64,000 nucleotides of DNA from Vicia villosa (taxonomy: Eukaryota > Streptophyta > Magnoliopsida > Fabales > Fabaceae), in NCBI RefSeq assembly GCF_029867415.1, contig NW_026705222.1:62001-126000 (forward strand), written 5' to 3'. Made by a program: the position numbers and the translations under genes. The notes beneath the pieces were generated by a model that saw only the letters and a list, made by a program, of their open reading frames with translations, ran no database searches and was not told where the DNA came from. How positions within the stretch are numbered: position 1 is the stretch's first letter; every line of letters starts with the position of its first letter. This document shows positions 1-10,710 of this stretch, piece by piece.

Positions 1-2554
1 CCACTTTGCAAAACCCTCTTTTAAGCCTAAAAAGGTTGTTTCCACCTCTAGACCATTAGAACTTCTTCATTTAGATCTAATTGGACCAGTGAAAATTGCT
101 TCAATCAGTGGAAAAAAGTATGGATTAGTGATCGTAGATGACTATAGCAGATGGACATGAGTGAAGTTCCTTAGACACAAGGATGAGTCACACACAGTGT
201 TTGCCAACTTCTGTAACCAAGTTTAGAATGAAAAGGAGTTTAGAATTGTAAAAGTTAGAAGTGACCATGGTGGAGAGTTTGAAAATCATAGATTTGAAAA
301 ACTCTTCGATGAAAATGGCATTTCTCATGATTTCTCTTGCCCTATAACTCCTCAACAAAAAGGGGTTGTAGAACACAAGAACATAACTCTGCAAGAAATA
401 GACAGAACCATGATCAATGAGACTAACATGGCTAAACACTTATGGGCAGAAGCAGTTAACACAACGTGCTACATCTAGAATAGAAGCTCTATAAGACCTA
501 TTCTGGAAAAGACTCCCTATGGATTGTGGAAGAACAGAAAGCCCAACATTTCTTATTTTCATCCCTTTCGATGTACTTGCTTTATATTAAACACAAAAGA
601 TCAATTGAACAAGTTTGATTCTAAGACAAAAAAATGTTTAATGTTAGGATACTCTGAATGCTCAAAAGGCTACATAGTATATAACACTGAAACACGAATT
701 GTGGATGAATCAATAAATATAAGATTTGATGATAAGCTTGGCCCTCAAAAGTCAAGGCAATATGAATCTCTTGCAGATATAGAAGTTGAAATTGGAGGTG
801 CTAAAGTCAGAACCTCTAAAGATAACAAATCAGTAACTCTTCATAACATAGAAATAGACAGCACTGTTGTTCCAACAACTTCTGAAGAACCCAGTCAGAA
901 GAGACCCTCCAGAAGCATTTGAGCACATCTAGAGGACAAGATTCTGGGAGAGGTAGATGATCCTATCAGAACAAGATCCTCAGTCAGAAATACTGAAAAG
1001 TATCTTATGGGACTAGTATCTCTGATTGAACCAACCTTCATAGACGAAGCTCTCCTAGATAATGAATGGATACTTGCTATGTAAAACAAACTGAATCAAT
1101 TCATCTGAAATGATGTATGAGACTTAGTTCCTAAACCAAAAAGGCTTCAACATTATTGGAACAAAATGGGTCTTCAGAAACAAACTAAATGAACAAGGAG
1201 AAGTAGTAAAAAAATCAAGACTGGTTGCACAAGGTTATAGTCAACAAGAATTGATAGACTATACATAAACCTTTGCCCAAATCTCCAGGTTAGAATCTAT
1301 CAGACTCTTGATTTCTTTTGCTATAAATAATGACATAAATCTATATCAAATGGATGTCAAGAGTGCATTTTTAAATGGCTATATTGACGAAGAAGTCTAT
1401 GTGCACCAACCCCTTAGATTTGAAGATTCAAAACATCCAGAGTTTGTTTACAAACTTAATAAATCGTTATACGGTCTAAAACAAGCCCCCAGAGCTTAGT
1501 ATGAAAGACTAAGTAACTTTCTCTTAGAAAAAGGTTTTACCAAAGGGAAGGTGGACACAACTTTATTCTACAAGTCAATTAAAATGATATTCAAATTTTT
1601 CAGATTTACATTGATGATATTATTTTTGGATCTACTAAAGCCTCTTTGGGTATAGAATTTACTAAGAATAAGCAGGCAGAATTAGAGATGAGTATGATAG
1701 GCGAACTCAAGTTCTTTCTAGGAATTCAAATCAATCAAACTTCAGAAGGAACCTACATACACCAAACCAAGTATGTTAAAGAACTTCTGAAAAAATTTAG
1801 TATGTCGGAAAGTAAGCCAGCCAAGACCAACATGCATCCGACGTGCATTCTCGAAAAGGAAAAAGTAAGTAAGAAAGTAGAACAAAAGTTCTACAGAGGT
1901 ATGATTAGCTCTCTCTTATATTTAACTACTTCAAGATCGGATAATCTTCACAATGTATGTTTATGTGCCAGATTCCAACTAGATCCTAGTGAATCTCACT
2001 TAAAAGCAGTTAAGCAAATTTTCAAGTATCTAAAAACTACTACTACTCTTGGTGTGTTTTATAGAAAATTCAAAAATTACAATTTAGTAGGGTACTGCGG
2101 TGCTGATTATGCTGGAGACAAAATAGAAAGAAAAAGTACTTCTGGAAGCTGCCGATTTATGGGAGAAAACTTAATCTCATGGTCCAACAAAAGACAATCT
2201 ACGGTTGAACTATCAACTATTGAAGTTGAATACATAGCTGCAGCCTGGTGTAATGCTCAAATGCTATGGATGAAAAACCAACTTGAAGAATTTAACATAT
2301 ATGAGAGTAACATTCCTATTCTTTGTGATAATACTTCTGCTATCTGTCTTTCTAAGAACTCTATTTTACATTCTATGGCTAAACATATAGAAATAAAACA
2401 TCATTTCATTAGGGACTATACTCAGAATGGGATCCTTTCCTTAAAATTTATTGATACAGACCATCAATGGGTTGATATCTTTACAATACCCGTTGCTAAA
2501 GATAGGTTTAATTTCATTCTGAAGAATATTAGTATGAAATTATGTCCAGAATGA
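1..2554 (+). pseudogene. Ty1/copia pol remnant: integrase, reverse transcriptase, RNase H
   Basis: This is a broken retrotransposon polyprotein gene. The integrase core is at about 60-460, with the second catalytic region (SDHGGEF) near 260-280. The RT region follows, with QMDVKSAFLNGYI at about 1349-1387 and the polymerase-site box YIDD at 1607-1618. RNase H lies at about 2090-2300 in an open frame from 1646 to 2554 (302 codons). That frame ends in a tail typical of SIRE elements (KHIEIKHHFIRDY, then the DTDHQWVDIF region). The usual DAD at the RNase H active site reads GAD, and AEAEY reads IEVEY. Stops such as those near 162, 478, 920, 1081 and 1497, plus frame changes, exclude a working product. 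The comparison copy at 12763-14601 aligns through the integrase and RT parts. Confidence 0.85.
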
Positions 2555-3043
2555 AGATGTAATTTGTATATTTAATTATCATATGTTCTCTCCACTGTCG
2601 CAAATTGTGAACTGTTGATTATCTATTCTAATAAGCCAGAAGATCTAGAAATTACTTAAGCTCATTTCATATTGTTTACTAAAGCAACAACTATCAATCT
2701 TAAACACCAAATCACCTTCTGAGGCTGAACACGTGGTCAACATCTGAATAGTTGAAACAGTTGAGTTGATACATTGAGGCACGAGTCACATCGGTAACTG
2801 TTTTCAAATTTATTTTACGTTATCCCTCTGATTCCTTAATCATCCTTTCTTCACGTCTTTCCAAGAAGGTTTTTATTCCTTCTCTTGAATACATATGCCT
2901 CGTTTATCTGGCTCATTAATGCTTTTCCCTAAATCTTCTCTCACGTTATTTCTCTTTTTTTTGTCTATATACATGTTTTCCTTATCTATGTATATTATTT
3001 CTTTTTAACCTAATTCGTGATTCTTCCTTCTCTCAAGTTTGTT
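2555..3043 (+). other. Non-coding spacer between pol and env-like ORF
   Basis: No open frame of note is present. The sequence is AT-rich and pyrimidine-rich toward its end. Its position between pol and the third ORF suggests the spacer that SIRE-type elements carry there. No splice or promoter signal is clear. Confidence 0.4.
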
Positions 3044-3590
3044 ATGGATGCTCAAAACCTTCAAACTGCTGAAAGTGTCCTTCAAGTCATCATAGAAAAA
3101 TGTCTCAGCTCAGAAATAGAAAATGAACATTTTATCTGCTGTTTAGACAAACAAGGACGGGGAGGGTAAACCACTATTATTTGAGGCCCTATCTTTACCA
3201 ACCTTGTCAAAACCTTCTAGATCTTTGCCTCTGTTAGTAGTGATGGCAGTTGCATCACTTCTATAATCCATGGTATTCCTTTCATCATCCCTGAATCCAT
3301 AATTGCTGAAACTATTGACTGTCCCTCTGACCCAACCTCTGCTTGTCATGCAACTTTTGACTACTGGAATGCCTATGTTGTCCCAAGCAATCTGAGTACC
3401 TCTTCTTGACGCCTTCTCAACAACCCAGAATGTCTTCCACCCTCAATGAAAACCTGGTTTCGGTTTGTCCTCTCAAACTTGCAACCAAGGGGATATTTCT
3501 ACAATGTTGTGTCCTTGAGGGATCACTTTCTCATTCATCGTCTAGATAAAGGACATCATGTAAATCTATCTATCATTCTGCTAGGAGTTT
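3044..3590 (+). pseudogene. Env-like third ORF of a SIRE/Maximus-type element (broken)
   Basis: An ATG at 3044 opens a frame (MDAQNLQTAESVLQ...) that soon meets stops. Coherent coding sequence then continues in one plus-strand frame through about 3590. It includes SMKTWFRFVLSNL and YFYNVVSLRDHFLIH, which I associate with the extra 3' ORF (called env-like) of SIRE/Maximus copia elements. In-frame stops near 3217 and 3408 make it non-functional. No transmembrane segment or signal peptide can be assigned with confidence. The frame is cut off at the junction with the minus-strand Ty3/gypsy sequence. The family assignment comes from memory and position; a plain unknown ORF is the alternative. Confidence 0.5.
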
Positions 3591-6036
3591 AAATGTTACT
3601 CTTCGAGCCTTTGGATGAGGGCTGTCAGGTCTTTTCGATACTCCTCGATTATCAAAAACGTACATACGAGGATTGATTCCTTGCATGTCCCAACTAGTGG
3701 AGGATGACACTCTTTCGAACATTTCCGCCGCCTGGCTATCATAAACTGCCCCACACCTGGGACACATGATGATTTCAGATTTCTCCTTGTGACAGCGAAC
3801 CAGAAAACTTAAGAGGCTTTCAACAGGCGTTGGGTAAACCTTCAACAACTGGTTCTCTTGTCTCTAGTGTCCTTGTGACTTGATCCGTTGGGCCCTTTCA
3901 TAGTTCTCTTGGACCATTCGACTCAGCATGGTTGAGCATCTTGGACACATCAGCATTCGTCCATCATTCTTCTCATGGCACCTCCAGAGATAATCCTTCA
4001 TACTCTCATTTGCCTTTGGATTTCCATAGTTCCCTTTCTCCTTCTCCCTTATCAGAAATCTTTCCACTTCTTCAATCTCAGACAAGGGTTGTCCAACATT
4101 CACCATGTTGACTCCTGCTGGAGAAGCTTCCGAAATCCTTATTTTCTAGAGCTTCACCCTAAGGTCCTTAGTAGCCTCACTTATTTTCTCTGAAAGACCT
4201 TCAGTAGTCTTTGATTCGAACGAACCTCTAACTTCAGTATTGAAGATCAAGCTGCTACTTAGGCTTTCAGTAGCCTGCTTTCTTGTCGAAACTTTCTCCC
4301 ACTCCTTGAGATCAGCCTCAATCATGTCCACCATGTTAATATCAACAGGTTCAACATAGTTGGTGTCAGCGATATTGAAGGGATCAACATCGACCTTCAT
4401 GTTGTTTCTTCCCTTGTCAGCAAACTTCTAACGACCATCCTTGATAACATTTTGAATTAGATCCCTGAAAAGAAAACATTGTGAGGTTTTATGGCCTAAA
4501 AATCCATGATATTTACAGAAACTTCTTTTCTTCAGTTATTCTAATGAAGGAATTTTAGAATTAGTAGGTACTATCATCTGGCCATCTTTTACTAATAGAT
4601 CAAAAATTTCATCACACTTGGTGAAGTCAAAAGTATATGTTTTCTTAGGGAATTTATCATTCTTGTCTACTTCGACAAGGTTTTTTCCATTGGAAGGAGT
4701 GAGTAATTTACAAGAATATGGGGTGCCTCTTTTAATTCAGCCAAATCCATTTCGACGTCATCAAGGCCATATGAGTCATCGAAGGCTTCAACCTCGACAT
4801 CTTCGGTCTCGATATAGGCTACTTTTTCTTTCTTGTAATTTTTATTTTCTCTGGCATTTTCAGCTTTCAATCGTTCGACTTGTCGAACTCTATCTGCCAA
4901 CTGGGCCATATCTCTTAAATACTGAGTATCTAACTTCTTTTGAATTGAGTAGTCTAGGCCACCTGCGGCCATTTCAACCAATTCATGTTCAGGTACCATT
5001 GTGAAAAATCTTGATTTCAATAAACGAAACCTATGCAAATAATCATCCATAGGCTCTATAAATTTCCTCTTAATGCTAGCCAATTCTTTCAAACTAATCT
5101 TGGTTTGTCCCATGTAAAACTGCTCATGGAAAATTCTTTCTAGATGAGCCCAAGTATCTATAGAATTTGGAGGTAAGGTGGTGAACCACGTAAATGCTTT
5201 TTTTTCAGTGAACTAGGGAAGTATTTGATTCTTAAATTCTCATTGCTTGCTAATCACCTACCTCAATCAAATATCGGGCTATGTGTTCTACAGTCGATTC
5301 ACTAGTGTCCCCTGAAAATTTTGTAAATTTAGGCACTTTGGTACCTCTTGGTAGTTCCGTTTGCAGGATATAATCTGCCACAGGGATGGTGTAATTGGGA
5401 CGTCGAAGTCCAGTGTTAAGGCTGTTATTGGCCATAATCCTCTCAATTAGGGTTGTTAAGTTATTTTCCGTCGCCATGTTATCTTGCCTAACACTGTTAA
5501 TTACTTCGTCTGCATTTTGCTCTCTATTAACCACAACTACCCTAGGTTGTTCTTCAGGAATTTCCTATCGAATAGCGTCAGTTTTCTGGGTTTTTCATTC
5601 CAACCCCGCCCCCAGGATCCTTTCGCCAGGCCTTTGTCTAGGTGGTCAAACTTGTTCTATGATTGGTTCTTTCTCTTAGATTACAACCTGGTTTCTCCTA
5701 CGTCGAGTAGAAGTTTGAGGGGCTCCTAGGAAATCTGCTATATGCCCCATTTGTGTGGACAATTGTTGGTATGTTTGGACATTATCTTGGTTAGTCCTAT
5801 TAAGATTTGTTATTAAGGGAGAAAAAATAGAGCCCATTTTTCGAGCAAGTAAACCTACCATATCATGGGTACTTGCATCCATCTCTTGCCTAAATGCCGC
5901 TTGATTATTGGTAGTCAGTGTAGGCATTTGGCCCGACAGGCCATGATTTTGTACACTTCGACCAACCGAACCTGCATTTGGCGAAAAAGTCGCTGTAACG
6001 GGATGTGTGTACGTAGGTCCGCCACCATGAAAACCT
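3591..6036 (-). pseudogene. Ty3/gypsy gag region, minus strand, truncated at both ends
   Basis: Minus-strand pieces, read from high to low coordinates, form one gag region. The N-terminal part is 6036-5676 (AAFRQEMDASTHDMV), then 5534-5250 (PKFTKFSGDTSESTVEHIARY). The retrotransposon gag core is 5113-4667 (MGQTKISLKELASIKRKF, then DYLHRFRLLKSR and GLDYSIQKKLDTQYLRDMA). Downstream pieces at 4400-4146, 4106-3864 and 3848-3573 carry two CPRC-type Cys clusters (MLMCPRCSTML and IIMCPRCGAVYD), perhaps a decayed zinc-binding tail ahead of protease. Frameshifts and stops separate the pieces. No protease or RT is seen. The high-coordinate end is cut exactly where the copia LTR starts at 6037, so this element was the target of that insertion. 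The sublineage is not determined. Confidence 0.75.
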
Positions 6037-8293
6037 TGTTAGAACAAGATTTGTTCTGTTAAATATTCTTAGTTTTGATGATAACAAGGATATGAATTTT
6101 GTGTGAGATAATGTGGTACTCTAATACATTGCAATTTCCTTTTCAGGAAATATATAAAGAGTATGCACAAATCAGCGCTCAGAAGCTTTGTCTCAGAAGG
6201 TTCAGCATGCAACATCAGAACATGGTCTGGCAAGACATCAGAAGATGGTGTAATACGGTGAACTGACTTTTTATCGATCGGAATGTCGCGGTTAAGCATG
6301 AGTCGCCACCGACTTTTATTTTATCCAAACAAATTCAGAAAGGCTAAAAGAAACAGAAAAAAACCTTCTAAACAAATCTAAGTTCGGGGGGTAATTTATG
6401 CAAAGGGAAGGTGTAAGGCACCCTTTGCATCCATGGTTTTCCATGGGCTCTTAATTGCTTTGCTTGCTCGTTTTCAGAAAATGTAGATGAAAGAGGAAAA
6501 AATGGACTTTAGCTCGTAAATGAGCGTAGCCAGTTTTTGAAGAATTTTGAGAAAGAATATAGAAAATAGAGCATAGCAAGGCAATTAGGGGCAATTACCT
6601 TAAACTCAGATGATAGGTCTCTTTTTAGCCTTTCAGAATGAAAGGATCAGTCCTTGCCATAAGAGGGCAGGAAGCCTTTCGTTTGGATGTTAAAGGGTCG
6701 TCGAAACATCCTTTGCCATAAGACTGTCCCATGCCATAGAAGGGCAGGTAGTCTAAGGTAAGGATCAGAATAAGCCTTATTCGTAGGCAACCAGAGGATA
6801 CCTCAGCCTTTTCTGTAGGCAACTTCCGAGGGTCGAGGTCATATAGTGTATCGAAGGAAGCATCATTAGGGTCGTATGACCTTTATTTATCGAGGCAGCA
6901 TGGCTGAGGTATCCTCGTATTCGAGGGACATGGCTTATTCTGCAAAAACACAAGGCAACAGGCAACAAGGCAACAGGCAACAAGGCAACAGAGAGGTTAC
7001 CCCAAAAGTGTGCGTGTGTGCAACAATCACGTGGTTAATTCAATCAAATTATCTTGTAGTTAGTTATTCTAATTCAATTAACAGGCTTGCACTCCCTAGA
7101 ATTACTAACCACGCAATATAACAAATACGGGGAAGGGAAATTGCAACCAGCGGAGGAGAGGGGAATTGAAACCAGCGGGATATAAAAATAAAAGGCAAAA
7201 GGTTTAACATAAATAATAATTTAAAATAGGGTTTAGGGTTACCAATACTCGTAGCTTCGGCAGTCGACAAACCCTGAAAATTGGAAAAGAAAGAATGAAT
7301 AGAGGGGTGAGTGCATTATCGGTTCGGAGGCAAATGAGGTTAACCCTAAAAAAAAAAAGAATAAAGAATTTAAAAGTAAATCAATGAAGAGTACTTAGCT
7401 TGGCATTTGCCCTGACAGGGTTGGTGGGCAAAGGTTTGCCTGAAGCATTGACTCTGACCATTAAGAACTGAAAGAAGAAACATCAAGGCGTGAGTGTATA
7501 GGCAGTTCATTGGTATTTAAAAATAAACCCTAATTTTAAAAGGGGGAAAATAAACAAAAGGAGAGAATAATTTTGCGTTAAATATATAAAATAAATAAAT
7601 AAATAACGAGAGTTGAATCGGAACTTAGCTTTTGGTTCGATCGGGTGCATTGTCGGAAGGTACTTGAAAAGACAATCCTGAAAAGGCACAGAAGAAGAAG
7701 ATTTTCAGTGTATGGCATGATCCTCGCCAACCCTGATTAGGGCACAAGTTAATCATAATTAATAGATTAAATAAAATCGAACTGACTAATTATTGGTATT
7801 CTACCTAATTAATTAATTCGACCAAAATAAAATCTCGATTAAATATCCTAACCCTAATATATATTAAAAGGAATACTAACCTAATTAGATAATTAAATTA
7901 ATTTATAAGTTTAATTAAATAAAATTATCATTAACAATTAAAATAAATATTTTTTGTTTTTTATGTTTTTTATGAAGAAGCAAAATCAGAAATAAGTTGT
8001 ATATAAAAAAGAAATCTCAAAAGAAGTTGAAAACAAATGAGAGAAAAAAAATTATAAAAGAAAACTACATTATAATTAAAACAAACCGAAAAATTAGGGA
8101 TACTTAGCTTTCGATCCTGTGCTGCACTTCCATGAAGGACCGTGGTAGGCTGCAGATCTTCAGACGTTGGATCTGGTATTAGGGATATCTGAAGGCCTTG
8201 ATGGGAGGGTGCACCGTAGTCTCGACTTGACTTGCTACACTGGATCTGCATTTGAACACAAACAAAGAACAACAAAAACACATAATAACAATT

Positions 8294-8372
8294 GCAAGAG
8301 GCAGGGATCGAACCCCTGCCCTTGCCTACTAATTGAAACGCATCCTTTGCCAATAGACCATGAGCTATTTGC
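8294..8372 (-). other. tRNA-like segment inside the solo LTR
   Basis: Read on the minus strand, the 79 bases have a box-A-like TAGCTCATGGTCTATTGG, a perfect box-B-like GGTTCGATCC within a T-arm stem, and GCAA/TTGC pairing at the ends. The anticodon arm does not fold convincingly, so this is a tRNA-derived relic or a pol III promoter-like module rather than a tRNA gene. Confidence 0.5.
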
Positions 8373-9033
8373 TGTTAAGATTATCATCACTGTATATAAT
8401 AAATAAACAACGAATATTTTAAAGTTTGAATGGCACTCGCGCGCCCTGGTTCCTTCATCTTCTTCGTTGCGAATTCTGGAAAAAGTACAGGCTTTTCCCT
8501 ACGGTTCCAAGCGTGGCTATACCCTGCAATAATCAAAACTCGACAAATATGCAACATAAATCCCATATAGATACATGAATCGAACGTAAATTTCCTTCTA
8601 AATTCAATGGCATCAGTCTCTACAACTAATTTTACCTATTTATTGAAACCCCAAATCAAGGTTTGAAAACCTAACAATGGCAATTGTCACAAATATGCAC
8701 AGAAACGAAATTAAATGTCCATAGAGTATCGAAACATTGTCGAGATCAAGGATATGCAATTGAATTTCATAAAGAGTGCATGAATCAATGTAATCGAAAC
8801 CGAAAACATAAGCGCAAACCGTGAGGTATATGGTTCTGTTCTTCACTTGTTGGTCGATTTAAATGACTGGTATAGCTCTAGAATTGTTCAAGGAACACGT
8901 TTGAAACCTCAGAATGTCTTGAATTGCCTTCAATCTCTCCAACCGAATTCAAGCTTTCTTTGAGATTTTTTGCGCTTTCTTTGTGTTCTATATGGCTGCC
9001 AATCCTCCTCCTTTCTCTCTTCTTGCAAGTCTG

Positions 9034-9041
9034 TATATATA
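9034..9041 (-). promoter_or_regulatory. Candidate LTR TATA box
   Basis: TATATATA on the minus strand sits downstream of CCTAATT. The equivalent position of the two longer related LTRs (17407-17416 and 37719-37728) shows the same arrangement, which supports a conserved core promoter. Confidence 0.5.
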
Positions 9042-9995
9042 GTGAATTCAATTAGGTTTACAAAACATGAACCAAATCTTTGATTGGAGAGATATGAAGA
9101 TTTCATTTGGAATTTGTATAGAATCTTTCCGATTTTGGAAATCTTGAACCATCCTTATGCCTTGCACGATTTCTTCCCACATTTGATGATTGGGTGATTG
9201 GAAAATTAATCTCATGACTTATTCAAATTATTTATTATTTTACTTAAATTATTTAAAATGAATAGAATTCATATAAATAAATAAAAATAAAATAAAATAA
9301 TTGGCCTATGAATAGTTGTTTGGCCCATGGACACATTTTGAGATTCAACAATTAGGCCCACTAATTCAAGACATCAAAAAAAATCATTATTTTGATTTTA
9401 ATGCATTTTCACATAATTGTCCATCTTTAATAATCCATAACTCTCTTAATAATGATCATAGGACGGTTATGGAGTCCATTTGAAGCATCATAAGTTGACT
9501 TGTCTTTGAGAAGAACAAAACCCTAGTTGGAGGGTGATTGCTTAGGAGAGTGGTAATCAGACTTATTTTTTCAGTGCTTTGAACCAAAAATTGATGGGCA
9601 AATTTTGGGGTATGACAGATGGTCAAGGCAGAATCAGAACATGGGTCTATGGAAGCATCAGAAGAACTTGAGATCAGAAGCAGAAGCACTGAAGTTCTCA
9701 TGGTATCACGCTCAGAAGCACTTCAAGGTCAGAAGATAAGAAGATGCTATGCACCAAGCTGTTTGACTCTGATGATATTCAAACGTTGTATACACAAACA
9801 TCAGATCAGAAGAAAGTACAGGTGGCAGGCTACGCTGACTGACAAAAGGAACGTTGGAAGCTATTAAAGGCAACGTCAGTAGACACAGCGTGAACAAGGC
9901 TCGAGGTAGTTGACAAAAGCGTGAAACATTAAATGCAATGTTGTACGGAACACGCAAAGCATTAAATTCTCCCAACGGTCATCTTCTCAAGTGCC

Positions 9996-10003
9996 TATAA
10001 ATA
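9996..10003 (+). promoter_or_regulatory. Candidate copia LTR TATA box
   Basis: TATAAATA occurs within GTGCCTATAAATATGAAG in the plus-strand copia LTR, about 620 bases before the LTR end. This is a plausible position for the U3/R promoter. Confidence 0.55.
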
Positions 10004-10239
10004 TGAAGTTCTGATGAGAAGCAAGGTTACGAATCCTGAACGAACTTTTTCTGAAAAACTTGCTGAAACGCTGTTCAACTCAAAGCTCAGAAACTTCATC
10101 TTCATCAAAGCTCACTACATTGCTGTTGTAATATATTAGTGAGATTAAGCTTAAACGTTAAGAGAAATATCACTGTTGTTATTGTAGCTTTTCAGAAGCA
10201 TTTGTAATACTCTTAGAATTGATTACATTAATTTGTAAG

Positions 10240-10435
10240 TAACTAGAGTGATCAAGTGTTGATCGGGATACTCTAGGAAGTCTTAGCTTGTGTCTAAGCA
10301 GTTGTAATTAGAGTGATCACGTGGTGGTCAGGATACTCTAAGAAAGTCTTAGCTTGTGTCTAAGCATTTGTTCCTAGAGTGATCAGGTTGTGATCAGGAT
10401 ACTCTAGAAGACTTAGTCGCGGACTAAGTGGAAAA
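10240..10435 (+). repeat. Three tandem units of about 70 bp in the copia LTR
   Basis: Three imperfect copies of a unit containing AGAGTGATCA, GATACTCTA and CTTAGCTTGTGTCTAAG follow each other in the R/U5 half of the LTR. The CTTAG/CTAAG part of each can form a small hairpin. Confidence 0.75.
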
Positions 10436-10626
10436 CCATTGTAATCTGTTGCGATTAGTGGATTAAATCCTCAAGTGAGGTAAATCACTCCGTGGGGGTG
10501 GACTGGAGTAGTTTAGTTAACAACGAACCAGGATAAAAATAACTGTGCAAATTGTTTTTATCGTTCAAGTTTTTAGACTACACTTACTCAAACCCCCCCT
10601 TTCTAAGTGTTTTTCTATCCTTCAAT

Positions 10627-10638
10627 TGGCATCAGAGC
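10627..10638 (+). other. Primer binding site (initiator tRNA-Met type)
   Basis: TGGCATCAGAGC lies two bases after the LTR end and differs at one base from the usual TGGTATCAGAGC complementary to plant initiator tRNA-Met. Confidence 0.8.
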
Positions 10639-10710
10639 GCCGGTTCTAAGTTGCAAGCACTTAACCGTGTTTAGAAAAGATTCAGGAAGAGAAACACGCT
10701 TCAGTAAAAG

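Larger units (their letters stand above)
1..3590 (+). mobile_element. Decayed SIRE/Maximus-like Ty1/copia element, 5' end outside window
   Basis: Integrase, reverse transcriptase and RNase H pieces follow each other in copia order, then an extra 3' ORF, on the plus strand. The nucleotide and protein sequence is clearly related to the better copia copy at 10711-14601. The 5' LTR and gag lie left of the window, and no 3' LTR is seen because the element ends abruptly against minus-strand Ty3/gypsy sequence near 3590. Many stops and indels show that it is old. The lineage call rests on the RNase H tail and on the extra ORF, which is typical of SIRE/Maximus elements; the exact family is inferred. 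Confidence 0.8.
6249..9617 (-). mobile_element. Solo LTR of an Ogre-like (Tat) Ty3/gypsy element
   Basis: The sequence is bounded by GATGG at 6244-6248 and again at 9618-9622, a perfect 5-bp target duplication. In the sense (minus) orientation it starts TGTCATACCCCAAAATTTG and ends CCGTATTACA. These ends match the LTRs at 14602-18588 and 34909-38900, but this copy is 3369 bp instead of about 3990 bp. The middle differs: this copy has a tRNA-like segment at 8294-8372 that the longer LTRs lack. With no internal sequence and one duplication on each side, it is a solo LTR left by LTR-LTR recombination. The small open frames inside it are not genes. Confidence 0.9.
6037..10624 (+). repeat. Copia 5' LTR, split by an Ogre-like solo LTR
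   Basis: The LTR starts TGTTAGAACAAG and ends CCTTCA just before the PBS at 10627. Removing the 3369-bp insertion and one 5-bp target duplication leaves about 1214 bp. The sequence is rich in CAGAAG-type motifs, a feature of this family. The inverted fragment at 38926-39215 matches the first roughly 290 bp of this LTR. Confidence 0.85.

Noticed and set aside
3143..3349. Minus-strand open frame of 68 codons
   Set aside because: It is antisense to the env-like plus-strand frame, which carries the recognisable protein wording.
6021..6029. GCCACCATG as a plus-strand start context
   Set aside because: It lies in antisense to the minus-strand gypsy gag; the frame it opens ends within a few codons in the copia LTR.
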